Positions 32,047-41,159 of a stretch of DNA of 64,000 nucleotides are shown piece by piece. Each line of letters starts with the position of its first letter. Positions within the stretch are counted from its first letter, which is position 1. This DNA comes from Actinacidiphila paucisporea (GTDB lineage Bacteria; Actinomycetota; Actinomycetes; Streptomycetales; Streptomycetaceae). The stretch is from assembly GCF_900142575.1 (NCBI RefSeq), contig NZ_FRBI01000010.1, positions 62,001 through 126,000 on the forward strand. The letters are read 5' to 3'. The position numbers were made by a program, and so were the translations under genes. The notes under the pieces were generated by a model. It searched no databases and was not told the DNA's origin. It saw nothing but the letters and a program-made list of their open reading frames with translations.

Positions 32047-33009
32047 TCACTGCGCATGGCCCAGCGGGTCGAGCTGCTCGGGCGTGGCGTCGTCCGCCGC
32101 CGTGGAGCGGCTGAGGTCGCGCCACCGCTCGTCCTCGGCCAGCAGCGCGCGGCCCGCGGCGGTGGCGTAGGCATACGCGTCCGGGCCGACGAGCAGCCGC
32201 AACGGCGGTTCGTCGAGCGCGACGACGTCGAGGACCAGCCGGGCGACCTTCGCCGGGTCGCTGGCCGCGGTCGACTCCGGGCTGTGCATGGCGGCCATCG
32301 CGCCGACCGTCCCGGCATACTCCGGGCGGATCGGGTCGACCCGCATCGAGGACCCGGCCCAGTCCGTGCGCATGCCGCCCGGCTCCAGCACGGTCACCTT
32401 GATGCCCAGCGGGCCGACCTCGCCGGCCAGCACCGAGGAGAAGCCGCCGACGGCCCACTTCGCGGACTGGTAGGCCGACAGGCCCGGCGTCGCCATCCGC
32501 CCGCCGACCGAGGACACCTGCACCACATGGCCGGAGCGCTGCTCGCGCATCACCGGCAGCGCGGCCTGGGTGAGCCGGACGACACCGAGGAAGTTGGTGT
32601 CGACCTGGGTGCGGAAGTCGTCGAAGCCGACGTCCTCCACCGAGCCGATGTTGGCGTATCCGGCGTTGTTCACCAGCACGTCGAGTCGCCCGAAACGGTC
32701 GACGGCGGTGCGCACCGCCGCGCGGGCGGCCTCGTCGTCGGTCACGTCGAGGGCGACGGCGACGAGCCGGTCGCCGTACTCGGCGGCGAGGTCGTCCAGC
32801 GCGGCGGTCCTGCGAACGCCCGCGACGACCTGGTGGCCGGCCTCCAGCGCGGCCTTGACGATCTCCCTGCCGAGCCCGCGGGAGGCGCCGCTGACCAGGA
32901 AGACGGCGGGGGTGTCAGCTTCCGCGGTGGCCTTCGCGGCGGCTGAGTCGTTGGTCGAGTCGTTGGTCGAGTCGTTGGTCGAGTCGTTGGTCGAGTCGTT
33001 GGTGGACAT
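32047..33009 (-). CDS. Short-chain dehydrogenase with variable N-terminal repeat
   Basis: A 320-aa classical SDR. The cofactor motif SGASRGLGRE (TGXXXGXG-like) is near residues 40-49, NNAG is present, Ser is in QVSSVGG and the catalytic YQSAK follows; the order and C-terminal half fit the ketoreductase group. The first 33 residues are odd: MSTNDSTNDSTNDSTNDSTN, a five-fold NDST-type repeat encoded by perfect 12-bp units. The gene is divergent from a TetR gene with two dyads between them, so it is probably TetR-controlled. Confidence 0.92.
   Translation of the reverse strand: MSTNDSTNDSTNDSTNDSTNDSAAAKATAEADTPAVFLVSGASRGLGREIVKAALEAGHQVVAGVRRTAALDDLAAEYGDRLVAVALDVTDDEAARAAVRTAVDRFGRLDVLVNNAGYANIGSVEDVGFDDFRTQVDTNFLGVVRLTQAALPVMREQRSGHVVQVSSVGGRMATPGLSAYQSAKWAVGGFSSVLAGEVGPLGIKVTVLEPGGMRTDWAGSSMRVDPIRPEYAGTVGAMAAMHSPESTAASDPAKVARLVLDVVALDEPPLRLLVGPDAYAYATAAGRALLAEDERWRDLSRSTAADDATPEQLDPLGHAQ
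32945..33004 (-). repeat. Five 12-bp tandem repeats in the SDR N-terminus
   Basis: gagtcgttggtc is repeated five times (32945-33004, last base differs), each unit coding four residues (NDST). Being a multiple of three, copy number changes keep the frame. Confidence 0.92.
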
Positions 33010-33037
33010 GGGGGCTCCCTACAACGGTGAGGCGTCT

Positions 33038-33116
33038 TTACTAACCGGTTGATTAGTAACTCTCTGTCTCCAGGGAACACCTCGGCAGGGCCGATGTCAA
33101 CTGTCTGGTTAGTTGA
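33038..33116. promoter_or_regulatory. Two TetR-type dyads between SDR and TetR genes
   Basis: ttactaa/ttagtaa (33038-33059, 8-base centre) and tcaact/agttga (33097-33116, 8-base centre) lie between the divergent starts at 33009 and 33130. Both contain a ggtt(a)gttga-like core. Likely operators of the adjacent regulator. Confidence 0.75.
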
Positions 33117-33129
33117 TACGCTGGGTGTC

Positions 33130-33741
33130 ATGAACAGGGACGTCGCCGCCAGCAAGGCCATCGCCATGGGCCGGGACGCGGAGGCCACCAAGCGCCGCCT
33201 GCTGGACGCGGCGACCCGCGAATTCGCCGCGTACGGCATCGCCGGCGGCCGGGTCGACCGCATCGCGGCCGAGGCCCGCAGCAACAAGGCGCAGATCTAC
33301 CACTACTTCGGCAGCAAGGACGGCCTCTTCGACGCCGTCTTCGACGCGATGTGCCGCGAGACGGTCGACGCGGTCCCGATCGACCCGGACGACCTCCCCG
33401 AATACGCCGGCCGCCTGCACGACTCCTACGTCGAACGCCCCTGGGTGCAGCGCCTCGCCACCTGGTACCACCTGGAGCGGGCCGGCGGCGGCGCGCTGCT
33501 GCCCGTCGTCCTCGACAGCAACGCGGCCAAGGTGCGGGCCGTCGCCGAGGCCCAGGAGGCGGGCAGGCTGCCCACCCGCTTCCCGCCCGCCGTCCTGCTG
33601 GGGCTGGTGCTGCACCTCTCCGGTTTCTGGAGCAGCAATGTGCCGGAGTACGACGCGGTGGTCTCCGACGGCTCCGCCGCGTCCGCGGCGCACCGCCGCG
33701 AGGTTGTCGTCGCCGCGGTGGCGGCGCTGCTGCGCCCCTGA
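33130..33741 (+). CDS. TetR-family regulator
   Basis: A 203-aa regulator. The N-terminal HTH is in AATREFAAYGIAGGRVDRIA and NKAQIYHYFGSKDGLFDAVF (residues about 27-72); the C-terminal ligand domain contains RPWVQRLATWYHLERAGGG. The start ATG 33130 is close to the second dyad. Its likely targets are itself and the divergent SDR gene; the ligand is unknown. Confidence 0.92.
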   Translation: MNRDVAASKAIAMGRDAEATKRRLLDAATREFAAYGIAGGRVDRIAAEARSNKAQIYHYFGSKDGLFDAVFDAMCRETVDAVPIDPDDLPEYAGRLHDSYVERPWVQRLATWYHLERAGGGALLPVVLDSNAAKVRAVAEAQEAGRLPTRFPPAVLLGLVLHLSGFWSSNVPEYDAVVSDGSAASAAHRREVVVAAVAALLRP

Positions 33742-33773
33742 CGGCGCCGGGGACTCCGGGGACGCGGGATCGC

Positions 33774-34292
33774 TCAGCCCTGGGGGGCGTCCGGCGGGCT
33801 GGGGAGGTCAGGGCCCTCCGCGGGGACGGCGGGCTCGGGCCGGCCGAGGTGCACGTCTCCCCGTATGACGGCCGCGGCGACGGAGCCGCCGTCCGACCGC
33901 ACGGTCAGGTCGCCGCCGACCGCGACGGCGCCGTGGTCGGCGGCCACCTGGGCGTGGGCGGCGGGCAGCCGGGCCAGCAGCTCGCGCAGGGCGGAGGCGG
34001 CGCGGGCGCGTTCCGCGTCGTCGTCCAGGTCTTCGAGCAGGTCCTGGATGCGGGTCTGCCAGATCGCCCGGTAGGCCGACCGCAGGGGCTCCGCCTGCGC
34101 GGGCTCCACCTCGGCCAGTTCGGCGCCGGTCTGGTCGAGCCGGTGCAGCACCGCCGCCTCGCGCTGCTCGCTGCCGCGGCCGAACCACCGGGCCAGCCCC
34201 GCCCGCAGGCCGGTCCAGGCGTCCGTACCGGCTGCCGCGGTGACGGCGGCTCCCCCCGACGCGGCGAGTGCGGTAAGTGCTTCGTCCAGCAT
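33774..34292 (-). CDS. Unknown actinobacterial helical protein
   Basis: A 172-aa protein. The opening LTALAASGGAAVTAAAGTDA and WTGLRAGLARWFGRG followed by a charged helix is a pattern found in small Streptomyces proteins next to TPR or NTPase genes; the second half reads AVAVGGDLTVRSDGGSVAAA, like a short beta-helix segment. The tail is Pro-rich. AGGGG five or six bases before ATG 34292 supports this start; GTG 34298 is possible. No function can be assigned. Confidence 0.65.
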   Translation of the reverse strand: MLDEALTALAASGGAAVTAAAGTDAWTGLRAGLARWFGRGSEQREAAVLHRLDQTGAELAEVEPAQAEPLRSAYRAIWQTRIQDLLEDLDDDAERARAASALRELLARLPAAHAQVAADHGAVAVGGDLTVRSDGGSVAAAVIRGDVHLGRPEPAVPAEGPDLPSPPDAPQG

Positions 34293-34392
34293 GAACACCC
34301 CTGTACGCGAGGACCGTTGGGGAGACCGTAGCCCGTAGCGGGGGCGCTGTCCCCGGCATTGGCGGGAGAGCGGGGACGGATCCGGCCGGGGG

Positions 34393-35508
34393 TCAGACGG
34401 TGGCCCGCGGCGGCGCCGTGGGACGGCCGGCCTTCTCCCACTCGATGAAGGTGTTGGTCCGCGCGTGCACGAACTCCTTGAGCGGGTCGCGGGAATACGT
34501 CCACGGGACGGCGCCCGCGTAACCGCCGATCGCGCGGAACTGCTCGACCGCCTCCGCGTAGCGCCGGGTCCTGAACAGCGCGTTCGCCAGCAGGTGGCGG
34601 ACGGCCGGGAGCCGGTGGTGCCCGGCGGGCGCCAGGTCGACGGCGTCCAGCGTCGCGTCGACGGCGGCGGTGACGTAGGGCTCCTGGTAGATGGAGTAGT
34701 CGGGGTCCCTGGACTCCTGTTCCAGAACGGCGTAGATGCGGATGAAGGGCAGCAGGCTGCCGCGGGGCGCCGACGCGGCGGCCTGCTCCGCGAAGTCGAA
34801 CATCAGCTCGCGGGACCCGCACCACTTCTCGCACCAGAACTGGAGCGCGGCCGAATGCGCGGCGAAGTGGTGCGGGTCGCGTGCGGTGATCTGCGCCCAC
34901 AGCTGCCGGAAGTCCTCGTGCGACCAGCCCAGGCCGTAGGCGATGCTGATCTGCGCGACATACGGGTTCGGGTCGTACGGGGACAGATAGGCCGCCTCCT
35001 GGCAGGCGGGCAGCGCCTCGGCCAGCAGGCGGTGGAAGCCCGCGAACTGCTCGGCGGTGGTGCGCGATCCCGACTGGGTGCCGCGGACCCGGCCGGCCAG
35101 GCTGACGAGGGCGGCGGCGTGCACGAGGGCGGCGCCGGGGTCGCCGGGGCTTTCCGTGCGCCAGGCGGTGAGCCAGCCGTCGTCGTCCTCGGTGGCGTCC
35201 GCGAGGTGCCGGGTGCGGTACCAGCGCAGGTCCCAGTCGTATCCCGCGTCGGCGAGGTAGGCGGCAGGATGGCGCCAGTCGCCCGCGCGGGCGGCGGCCA
35301 CGGCGGCGTCGGCCTGCGGGTCGGGGGCCGGACGCCCGGCGTCGACCTGCGCGGCGGGCACCAGCCCGTAGGCGGCCGCGTCGATCTTGATCGGCAGCGC
35401 GGCCTTGGCCCGCGCCCGCGCGGCGCGGCCCTTCCTGATGTTGCGCGGGATGGTCACCGCGGCGTAGACGAGCAGGCAGGCGCCGGCGATGTCGACGACG
35501 ATGTTCAT
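34393..35508 (-). CDS. DUF4034-like protein coupled to M48 peptidase
   Basis: A 371-aa protein with one N-terminal helix (residues 2-20), a basic stretch, and a long helical-repeat body (DPHHFAAHSAALQFWCEKWC, FDFAEQAAASAPRGSLLPFI) ending in ALFRTRRYAEAVEQFRAIGG. This resembles DUF4034/TPR-like scaffold proteins. Its ATG overlaps the M48 stop (ATGA), so the two are made together; it may guide substrates to the peptidase. Function otherwise unknown. Confidence 0.65.
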   Translation of the reverse strand: MNIVVDIAGACLLVYAAVTIPRNIRKGRAARARAKAALPIKIDAAAYGLVPAAQVDAGRPAPDPQADAAVAAARAGDWRHPAAYLADAGYDWDLRWYRTRHLADATEDDDGWLTAWRTESPGDPGAALVHAAALVSLAGRVRGTQSGSRTTAEQFAGFHRLLAEALPACQEAAYLSPYDPNPYVAQISIAYGLGWSHEDFRQLWAQITARDPHHFAAHSAALQFWCEKWCGSRELMFDFAEQAAASAPRGSLLPFIRIYAVLEQESRDPDYSIYQEPYVTAAVDATLDAVDLAPAGHHRLPAVRHLLANALFRTRRYAEAVEQFRAIGGYAGAVPWTYSRDPLKEFVHARTNTFIEWEKAGRPTAPPRATV

Positions 35509-37223
35509 GGCAGCCTTCGGGTGGTGGTGTGAACGGCGCCTCCGAGCGGGGGCGTTGACAGGAGCAGGTGGCGCAGCGCCGCCGTGCCGGGCGGCGTGGC
35601 GATGACGGCGTCCAGCGCCGCTTCGAGGGCGTCGGCCAGCCCGTCGGGCACGACCTGCCGCACCGGCGGGCCCGACCAGGACAGCTCCCAGCGGATACGC
35701 CCGGTGTCGGCGAGCGTGACGACGGCCAGCGCGCTCAGGCGCGAGCGGAAGGCGGTGCGGGCGAATTCGCGCGCGGCGCGGCCGGTGCTCCGCGACGCCG
35801 CCTCGGACATGGGCAGCAGCGCGGCGATCTCCGGCAGCATCCCGGCGTCGACCAGGTCGAGCAGGGTGTCCAGGGCGGGCGGCCCGGTCAGCGTGAGGCC
35901 GCGGGCCGCCGCGGCCTCGGCCATGGCCCGCAGCAGCGGCTCGGCCGTACGGGCGTGGGCCGTGCGCAGCGTCCGGTGCGGCAGGTCGTGCCATGACACC
36001 CGGCGGGCGGTCTCCGACGTCACGCCCAGTTCCATGCTCTCCAACGCGGCGAAGACGGCGTGCGGTTCGCGCAGCAGGCCGACCGCCGGGCCCGCGCCCG
36101 CCGTGCGGCGGCCGTCGTCCGGCAGCGCCTCGATGACGGCGACGCGTCGCGCCATCGGCGGGTGGCTGTCGTACGGCGACCGGTGCTGCTCCGGCAACCG
36201 CCGCGCCAGATCGTCCAGTTCGCGCCTGCGCGTCGGGTCGGCGAGCAGCAGGGCCAGGCCGCCGTGGAATTGGCCGCGCGGCGGGAGGAGTCCGGCGTCG
36301 TGGCCCATGGTCGCGTAGCGGGAGGCGTACAGCTCCGCGGCGACGCCGAGCGCGGTGAGGCGGCGCAGAGCGGCGGCGGTGCTGTCCCGCCCGGCGATCC
36401 GGACCGCGACCAGGTCGGCGGCGTACTCCTGGCGGCGGCTGACGCCCTCGGTGCAGCGCAGGCCGAGCTTCGCGTAGGCGGTGTAGACCGCGCCCAGGTA
36501 GTGGTCGGGGCCGCGGGCCGCCCGGACGGTGACCGGTGCCGGTTTCCCCTGGGCCCTGCGCCGTGCGGCCTTCGCCTCGGCCTCGGCGGTCTGGCGCGCC
36601 CGGTGGGCGGCGGCGCGTTCCTCCAGCGCGCCGACCGTGCGTTCCAGGGCCGCGCGTCCGGCCCAGACGGTGGCCGCGAGGCGCGTGTCGGCGTTGGCGT
36701 AGTGGCCCAGTTCGTGGGCGACGACCGCGTCGAGTTCGGCCGCGGTCATGCCGAGGAGCAGGGGGGCGCCGACGAAGAGCCGCCGCCTGCCCTGGCGCAG
36801 GCCCAGCAGGCGTACGTCCTCGATCACCAGGGCGTTGACGTCCGCGATCAGCCGGATCTCGGCGGGCGGTGCGGTGCGGGCGGCGCGGGCCGACTCCGTG
36901 ACGCGGTACCACAGTTCGGGCTGCGCGGCGGGTGTCAGCGGCAGGCCCGGGAGGTCGTCGGGGTCGGGTGCGGCGCTCCGGGTGAGGTAGACGACCCGTA
37001 TCAGCGAGCAGGCCACCGCGACGGATCCCGCGTACGCCTCCAGGCTGGTCAGCGTGTAGGAGTGCGAGCCGCGCAGCAGGAAGAGGTCGGCGGCGGCGAG
37101 CGCGGCCAGGATCAGCGGTGCCAGCAGGTGGTAGCCGGCCAGCAGGGCGAGCGCGAGCAGTGCGCGCGGGAGGACCGCGGTGCGGCCGGGGCCGGCGGAG
37201 CGGCCGGCGTCGTGCCTGGGCAC
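35505..37223 (-). CDS. M48-family membrane metallopeptidase
   Basis: A 572-aa protein. Two or three helices lie in the first 110 residues; the zinc motif HELGH is at 170-174 (AVVAHELGHYANADTRL), and the third ligand region SRRQEYAADLVAVRIAG follows. The remainder is a helical domain including a second half not common in HtpX. M48 enzymes degrade misfolded membrane proteins (HtpX-like). GTG 37223 is preferred because GAGAGGGG precedes it. It probably forms an operon with the DUF4034-like gene. The arrangement suggests membrane quality control. Confidence 0.88.
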   Translation of the reverse strand: MPRHDAGRSAGPGRTAVLPRALLALALLAGYHLLAPLILAALAAADLFLLRGSHSYTLTSLEAYAGSVAVACSLIRVVYLTRSAAPDPDDLPGLPLTPAAQPELWYRVTESARAARTAPPAEIRLIADVNALVIEDVRLLGLRQGRRRLFVGAPLLLGMTAAELDAVVAHELGHYANADTRLAATVWAGRAALERTVGALEERAAAHRARQTAEAEAKAARRRAQGKPAPVTVRAARGPDHYLGAVYTAYAKLGLRCTEGVSRRQEYAADLVAVRIAGRDSTAAALRRLTALGVAAELYASRYATMGHDAGLLPPRGQFHGGLALLLADPTRRRELDDLARRLPEQHRSPYDSHPPMARRVAVIEALPDDGRRTAGAGPAVGLLREPHAVFAALESMELGVTSETARRVSWHDLPHRTLRTAHARTAEPLLRAMAEAAAARGLTLTGPPALDTLLDLVDAGMLPEIAALLPMSEAASRSTGRAAREFARTAFRSRLSALAVVTLADTGRIRWELSWSGPPVRQVVPDGLADALEAALDAVIATPPGTAALRHLLLSTPPLGGAVHTTTRRLP

Positions 37224-37361
37224 GGGGGACCCCTCTCGGAGCCGGACAGGGAACAAGCCCGGCACCCGGCGGCGGACGCGGGAGCGTACGAACACCCGTG
37301 CTGAGGGAAGCCGCATCCTACCCGAGCCGGGTGGACGGCTCCCTCCCCTGGTCGAGGGGGT

Positions 37362-37395
37362 CCTGCCCTGCCGGGAGGGGTTCCGGCAGGGCAGG
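37362..37395 (-). terminator. Hairpin downstream of the SGNH esterase gene
   Basis: A perfect 13-bp stem (37362-37374 with 37383-37395, 8-base loop) lies 26 bases after the esterase stop on the minus strand. The rest of 37224-37420 is spacer before the M48 start. Confidence 0.8.
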
Positions 37396-37420
37396 GGGAA
37401 GGCCCCGGGAGGGGCGGCGG

Positions 37421-38545
37421 TCAGGACGTCTGCGGGGGCGTCCACTTCTGGGCGGCGGTGCCGTTGCAGTCGTAGAGCTGGAGTCGGGTGCCGTCGGTGG
37501 TGGAGGAGGACGGGTCGTCCAGGCAGCGGCCGGAAACCGGGTTGCGGTAGCCGCCGTTGAAGGCCTGCCACTGCTGGTTGCCGCCGCCGTTGCAGTCCCA
37601 TACCTGGACCTTCGTGCCGTTGGCGGTGCCGGCGGCCGTGGCGTCCAGGCACTTGCCGAGGACGCGCAGGGTGCCGTCCCCGGGGGTGGTCCACACCTGG
37701 GCGCCGGTGCCGTTGCAGGTCCACAGCTGGACGGCGGTGCCGTTGGCGGTGGAACTGCCGTTGTCGTCGAGGCACTTGCCGGCGATGCCGGAGTGGACGA
37801 CGCCGCTGGTGAGCGGTACGGGGGCGTGGATCCAGCCGGCGGCGTCCGCGGCCCGGACGCCCGAGTCGAAGGCGGTCGCCATCTTCACGTAGCCGGCGTC
37901 GTTCGGGTGCAGCGCGTCGGAGAGGTCGGCGGTGGTCAGCGTGCTCATGTCGACGTAGCCGACGTGCTTGCCCGCCGCCTGTTCGGCCTGGACGATGCCG
38001 GGGACCGCCTGGTTGAAGGCGGGGCGGTTGGGCTCCTCGGTGGGGTTGGTGGAGACGATCAGGGAGGCCACCACCACGGTGGCGTCGGGGGCGTCGGCGG
38101 TGAGCTGGTCGACCAGCGCGCGCAACCGGGCGGTGGCGGTGGGCACCTGGTAGTTCTGGTTGAGGTCGTTGGTGCCGATCTCCAGGGTGATGACGTTGGG
38201 CCGGTAGCGCGCGAGGCTCGCGTCGGCGATGCCGGCGATCTGGTCGATGCGCCAGCCGGAGTGGCCCTCGTTGTCGGGGTCGGACATGACGCCGTCGCGC
38301 CCGCTGCCGACGAAGTCCAGCGGGTGGCCCTTGGCCGCGAGGTCGTTCCACAGCGCCGAGCGGTAGCTGTCGCCGGTGCTGCTGCCGACGCCCCAGGTGA
38401 TCGAGTCACCGAGCGGCATCAGCCGCAGCGGGGTGGAGGCGGCGGCGGGCGCGGCCGCGGCGGCGGGGGCGAGTGGTACGGCCGCGAGCAGTGCGGCCAG
38501 CAGAGTCAGCACCCATAAGGGCGCGAGTCTCCGGTGTCGGGACAT
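37421..38545 (-). CDS. Secreted SGNH esterase with C-terminal ricin (CBM13) domain
   Basis: A 374-aa exported enzyme: signal peptide (residues 1-32), then the SGNH fold with G46-D47-S48 (MPLGDSITWG), GTNDL and the Asp-His pair in DALHPNDAGY. After residue about 245, a beta-trefoil follows with three Q-W-type repeats: LWTCNGTGAQVW, VWDCNGGGNQQW, LYDCNGTAAQKW. Such CE3-like enzymes remove acetyl groups from plant polysaccharides. It lies 45 bases after the GH76 gene and is probably in the same operon. Confidence 0.92.
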   Translation of the reverse strand: MSRHRRLAPLWVLTLLAALLAAVPLAPAAAAAPAAASTPLRLMPLGDSITWGVGSSTGDSYRSALWNDLAAKGHPLDFVGSGRDGVMSDPDNEGHSGWRIDQIAGIADASLARYRPNVITLEIGTNDLNQNYQVPTATARLRALVDQLTADAPDATVVVASLIVSTNPTEEPNRPAFNQAVPGIVQAEQAAGKHVGYVDMSTLTTADLSDALHPNDAGYVKMATAFDSGVRAADAAGWIHAPVPLTSGVVHSGIAGKCLDDNGSSTANGTAVQLWTCNGTGAQVWTTPGDGTLRVLGKCLDATAAGTANGTKVQVWDCNGGGNQQWQAFNGGYRNPVSGRCLDDPSSSTTDGTRLQLYDCNGTAAQKWTPPQTS

Positions 38546-38590
38546 GGTGGGGGACCCTTTCGTCAGGAGGGGCGAGGGGGTGCCGGGGGT

Positions 38591-40072
38591 TCAGCCGGCC
38601 GCGTTGAGCAGGTCCAGGACGCTCTGCTGGCAGCCGTAGTCGCTGCTGCCGCTGCCGCCTGCCCAGTGCGGGCCGTACTGGTCGAGGGCGTTGCGGTCGT
38701 GCGCGTAGGCCGAGTTGGCCCAGGTGGACAGCGCACCGCTGTAAGGGTGGTCGGTGAGCTGCGTGTTGAGCTTGCCCAGGCCCCGGACGTAGGCGCCCTT
38801 GAAGCTGGGGCCGTCGCCGGTGCAGGAGTCGCCCTCACCGGGTTCCCGCAGCACCCCGCCGGAGGTGAGCCGTACGGTCGAGGCGTCGGCGAGGCTCCGG
38901 GCGGTGGTGAGCAACCCGGCGTCACCGGTGGCGCGGTAGAGCTCTGTGAGACCGCCGAGCAGCACGCCCTGGTTGTACGTCCAGGTGGTCTGGCCGTTGT
39001 TGGCGCAAGCCGACGTGAGCCCGTCGTTGACCATGTGGTCGCCGTTGATCATCCCGCTGCCCTTGAACCAGTTCCACTCGGCCTGCGCCCGGCCCAGGTA
39101 GGCGGTGTCGCCCGCGATGCGGTTGTGCAGCGCGGCGGTGAGCTGGAGGAACAGCTCGTTGGTGATGGCGTTCTTGTACGTGCTCGACTGGTTCCACCAC
39201 ACCCCGCCGCCGCAGGTGCCGTTCCAGTACGCGTACATGTGGTCGGCGTCCGCGCGGGCCGTCGCCAGGTAGCGGCTGTCACCGGTCAGGTCGTAGGCGT
39301 CGATCCACGCCAGGCCCCACCAGCCGGTGTCGTCCAGGTACTCGTTGGTGAAGTTGCCCTGCTGGGCGCCCAGGTTCTTGTCGTACGTCTCGGCGATGGC
39401 GTAGCGGTAACTGCCCATGCCCGTCACGCGGATGTTGTCGATCACCGCGGTCAGCGCGTTGGCGCCGGTCCACCAGCCGTTGCCGCCGAAGAGCTTGGTG
39501 GAGCGGTCGAACGACATCATCAGCGCGGTGGCGGCGGCGGTCCGCCGGTTCCCGGCGTTCCAGGTGGTCCGCGCCCACGCCGTACACGCGATGTCCGGCC
39601 GGTCCCCGGCCTTGCCGCAGGCCCGCAGCGCGCCGACGCCCTCGGCGCCCCAGTCGTCCACGTTGTACATCTGGGTACGCCAACCGCGCTGCCCGGCGGG
39701 CGTCGTGGTGTCCCCGAGCCTGCTCCCCGAGGACCACGTCCTGCCCCCGTCGAAGGAGCGGTCGAGCCACACCTCGTCCCCGGCGTTGCCGTTGCCGATG
39801 GACGCCCAGCCCATGGCGTCGGCGTCGTCGAAGTGCAGGGCCACGGTGCGCGAGAAGACGGTCGCGGTGACCGGGGAGCGGTCCCCGCTGCTCAGGCCCG
39901 GGTCGCGGGCGTCGCAGTAGGCGTTGCAGATCCCCGCGGCTGCCGCCGGGGCGGCCTGGGCCGCCGGAACGACCGGGGGCGCCGGGCGCGGGGCGGCTTG
40001 CGCCGCTTGCAGGGAGAGCGTCGCCAGCGCTGCCGCCAGCGCCGTGGCGAGGAGGGTGTGCGGGAGCTTCAT
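38591..40072 (-). CDS. Secreted GH76 alpha-1,6-mannanase
   Basis: A 493-aa exported protein with signal peptide (MKLPHTLLATALAAALATLS), an N-terminal extension, and the GH76 (alpha/alpha)6 domain. The catalytic Asp pair D247-D248 is in NEYLDDTGWWGLAW, then YKNAITNELFLQLTAAL and TWTYNQGVLLGGLTELYRAT. GH76 enzymes cut alpha-1,6-mannan, including fungal cell-wall mannan. It heads an operon with the ricin-domain esterase. The palindrome at 40106-40117 is the likely LacI-type operator; no lacI-type gene is in the window, so control comes from elsewhere. Confidence 0.93.
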   Translation of the reverse strand: MKLPHTLLATALAAALATLSLQAAQAAPRPAPPVVPAAQAAPAAAAGICNAYCDARDPGLSSGDRSPVTATVFSRTVALHFDDADAMGWASIGNGNAGDEVWLDRSFDGGRTWSSGSRLGDTTTPAGQRGWRTQMYNVDDWGAEGVGALRACGKAGDRPDIACTAWARTTWNAGNRRTAAATALMMSFDRSTKLFGGNGWWTGANALTAVIDNIRVTGMGSYRYAIAETYDKNLGAQQGNFTNEYLDDTGWWGLAWIDAYDLTGDSRYLATARADADHMYAYWNGTCGGGVWWNQSSTYKNAITNELFLQLTAALHNRIAGDTAYLGRAQAEWNWFKGSGMINGDHMVNDGLTSACANNGQTTWTYNQGVLLGGLTELYRATGDAGLLTTARSLADASTVRLTSGGVLREPGEGDSCTGDGPSFKGAYVRGLGKLNTQLTDHPYSGALSTWANSAYAHDRNALDQYGPHWAGGSGSSDYGCQQSVLDLLNAAG

Positions 40073-40105
40073 GGGGGGATTCCTGTCTGCTGTGAGGAGC
40101 GACCT

Positions 40106-40117
40106 GACAACGTTGTC
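40106..40117. promoter_or_regulatory. LacI-family palindrome gacaacgttgtc upstream of GH76
   Basis: A perfect 12-bp palindrome 34 bases before the GH76 start, of the CG-centred type bound by LacI-family sugar repressors in Streptomyces. It probably represses GH76 and the esterase without the inducing sugar. Confidence 0.75.
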
Positions 40118-40384
40118 GAGCCGATGGGGGACCCTGAAAGCAACAGATCTCGCCAGGAAGACAACTCCCGCTTCGCGGTGCTGTCAATGCATACGGCAAC
40201 AGTCGGATGACCTGGGTGACCGCCCTCCGGCCACCCTCCGGCGAGCGTCCGCCGCTTGACGTGCCCGTTCCCGCCGGCGGCGGCCGAGGCCGCCCGCACG
40301 GGCGGGTGGGGGCGCGTCGGTCGCCCGAGCGGGCCCACCCGGGGGGTGGGGTGACATTCTGAGAGAAAATGTGCGAAGCCGATG

Positions 40385-41159
40385 GTGCGAGCTGCGCTCG
40401 CCCGTTCGTCGGCGCGGGACGGCCCACCCGGGCCGGGCTGGCCGGGCTGGCCGGGCCGAGTTGAGCCGGGGCTGACCGGGCCGGGCGGGGCCGGGCGCCG
40501 GAGGCGGAACGGTCCCCTGACGGGGCCCAGGAGCGGTCAGCACCTGCGGGTACGTCGGCGCAGCCGGGTCGGCCGGGGCCGGGCGCCGGAGCCGGAGCGG
40601 CCCCCTGACGGGGCCCAGGAGCGGTCAGCACCTGCGGGTACGTCGGCGCAGCCGGGTCAGCCGGGGCCGACCCGGGCCGAGCACGGGAGCCGGAGCGGTC
40701 CCCTGGCGGGGGGCTGGGTGCGGTCGGCGCCTGCCGGCACGCAACGCAGCGGCCAGACTCCGCAGGGCCGGCCCAGGCCTGGGCTGAGCAGTCGGCCAAG
40801 GCCGCGCGGCGAGCAGTCCCACCGGGACTCCGGTGCGGTCGGCACCTGCCGCTATGTCAGCGCAGCGATCCGACCGAGCGGGGCGTAAATGAGCCGCGCC
40901 CCCGTCGGGGCCTTGGTGGGGTCGGCGCTCGCCGATACGTCAGCGCAACGACCGGGCAGGGCCGCGCGCCGGAGCCGGAGCAGCTCCCTTGCAGGGCCTC
41001 AGCGCGGTCGGCGCTCGCCGGTGCGTCGGCGCAACGACAAGGCCGGGCGAGGCTGGCCCGTGGGGACGGGCCGCCGGGCGGGACGGGCCGGGCACTGGGG
41101 GGCGGAGTGGACCCGTAGCGGGCCCCGGCAGTGGGCGCCTTCCGGTACGGCGGCGCAGC
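40385..41159. repeat. Array of about eight degenerate ~83-124-bp repeats, non-coding
   Basis: A 30-base core, ggtcagcacctgcgggtacg then tcggcgcagc, recurs at 40535-40564, 40623-40652, 40722-40750, 40837-40866, 40920-40949, 41006-41035 and 41130-41159, with a weaker copy from 40385. The 40535 and 40623 copies lie in a near-perfect 88-bp direct repeat. A ccccnnnngggg hairpin (cccctgacgggg type) precedes the core in those two. The array lies in the 1.39-kb gap between the divergent GH76 and sugar-binding-protein genes (40073-41461). No supported gene fits here: reading frames are Arg/Pro/Ala-biased in all directions. Confidence 0.8.

Noticed and set aside
39279..40799. 506-codon minus-strand frame over GH76 and the repeat array
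   Set aside because: Low-complexity Arg/Pro/Ala content; GH76 is read in another frame and the repeat gap has no supported start.
40385..41159. CRISPR array
   Set aside because: The repeat core is degenerate and spacing varies from 83 to 150 bases; no cas genes are present.
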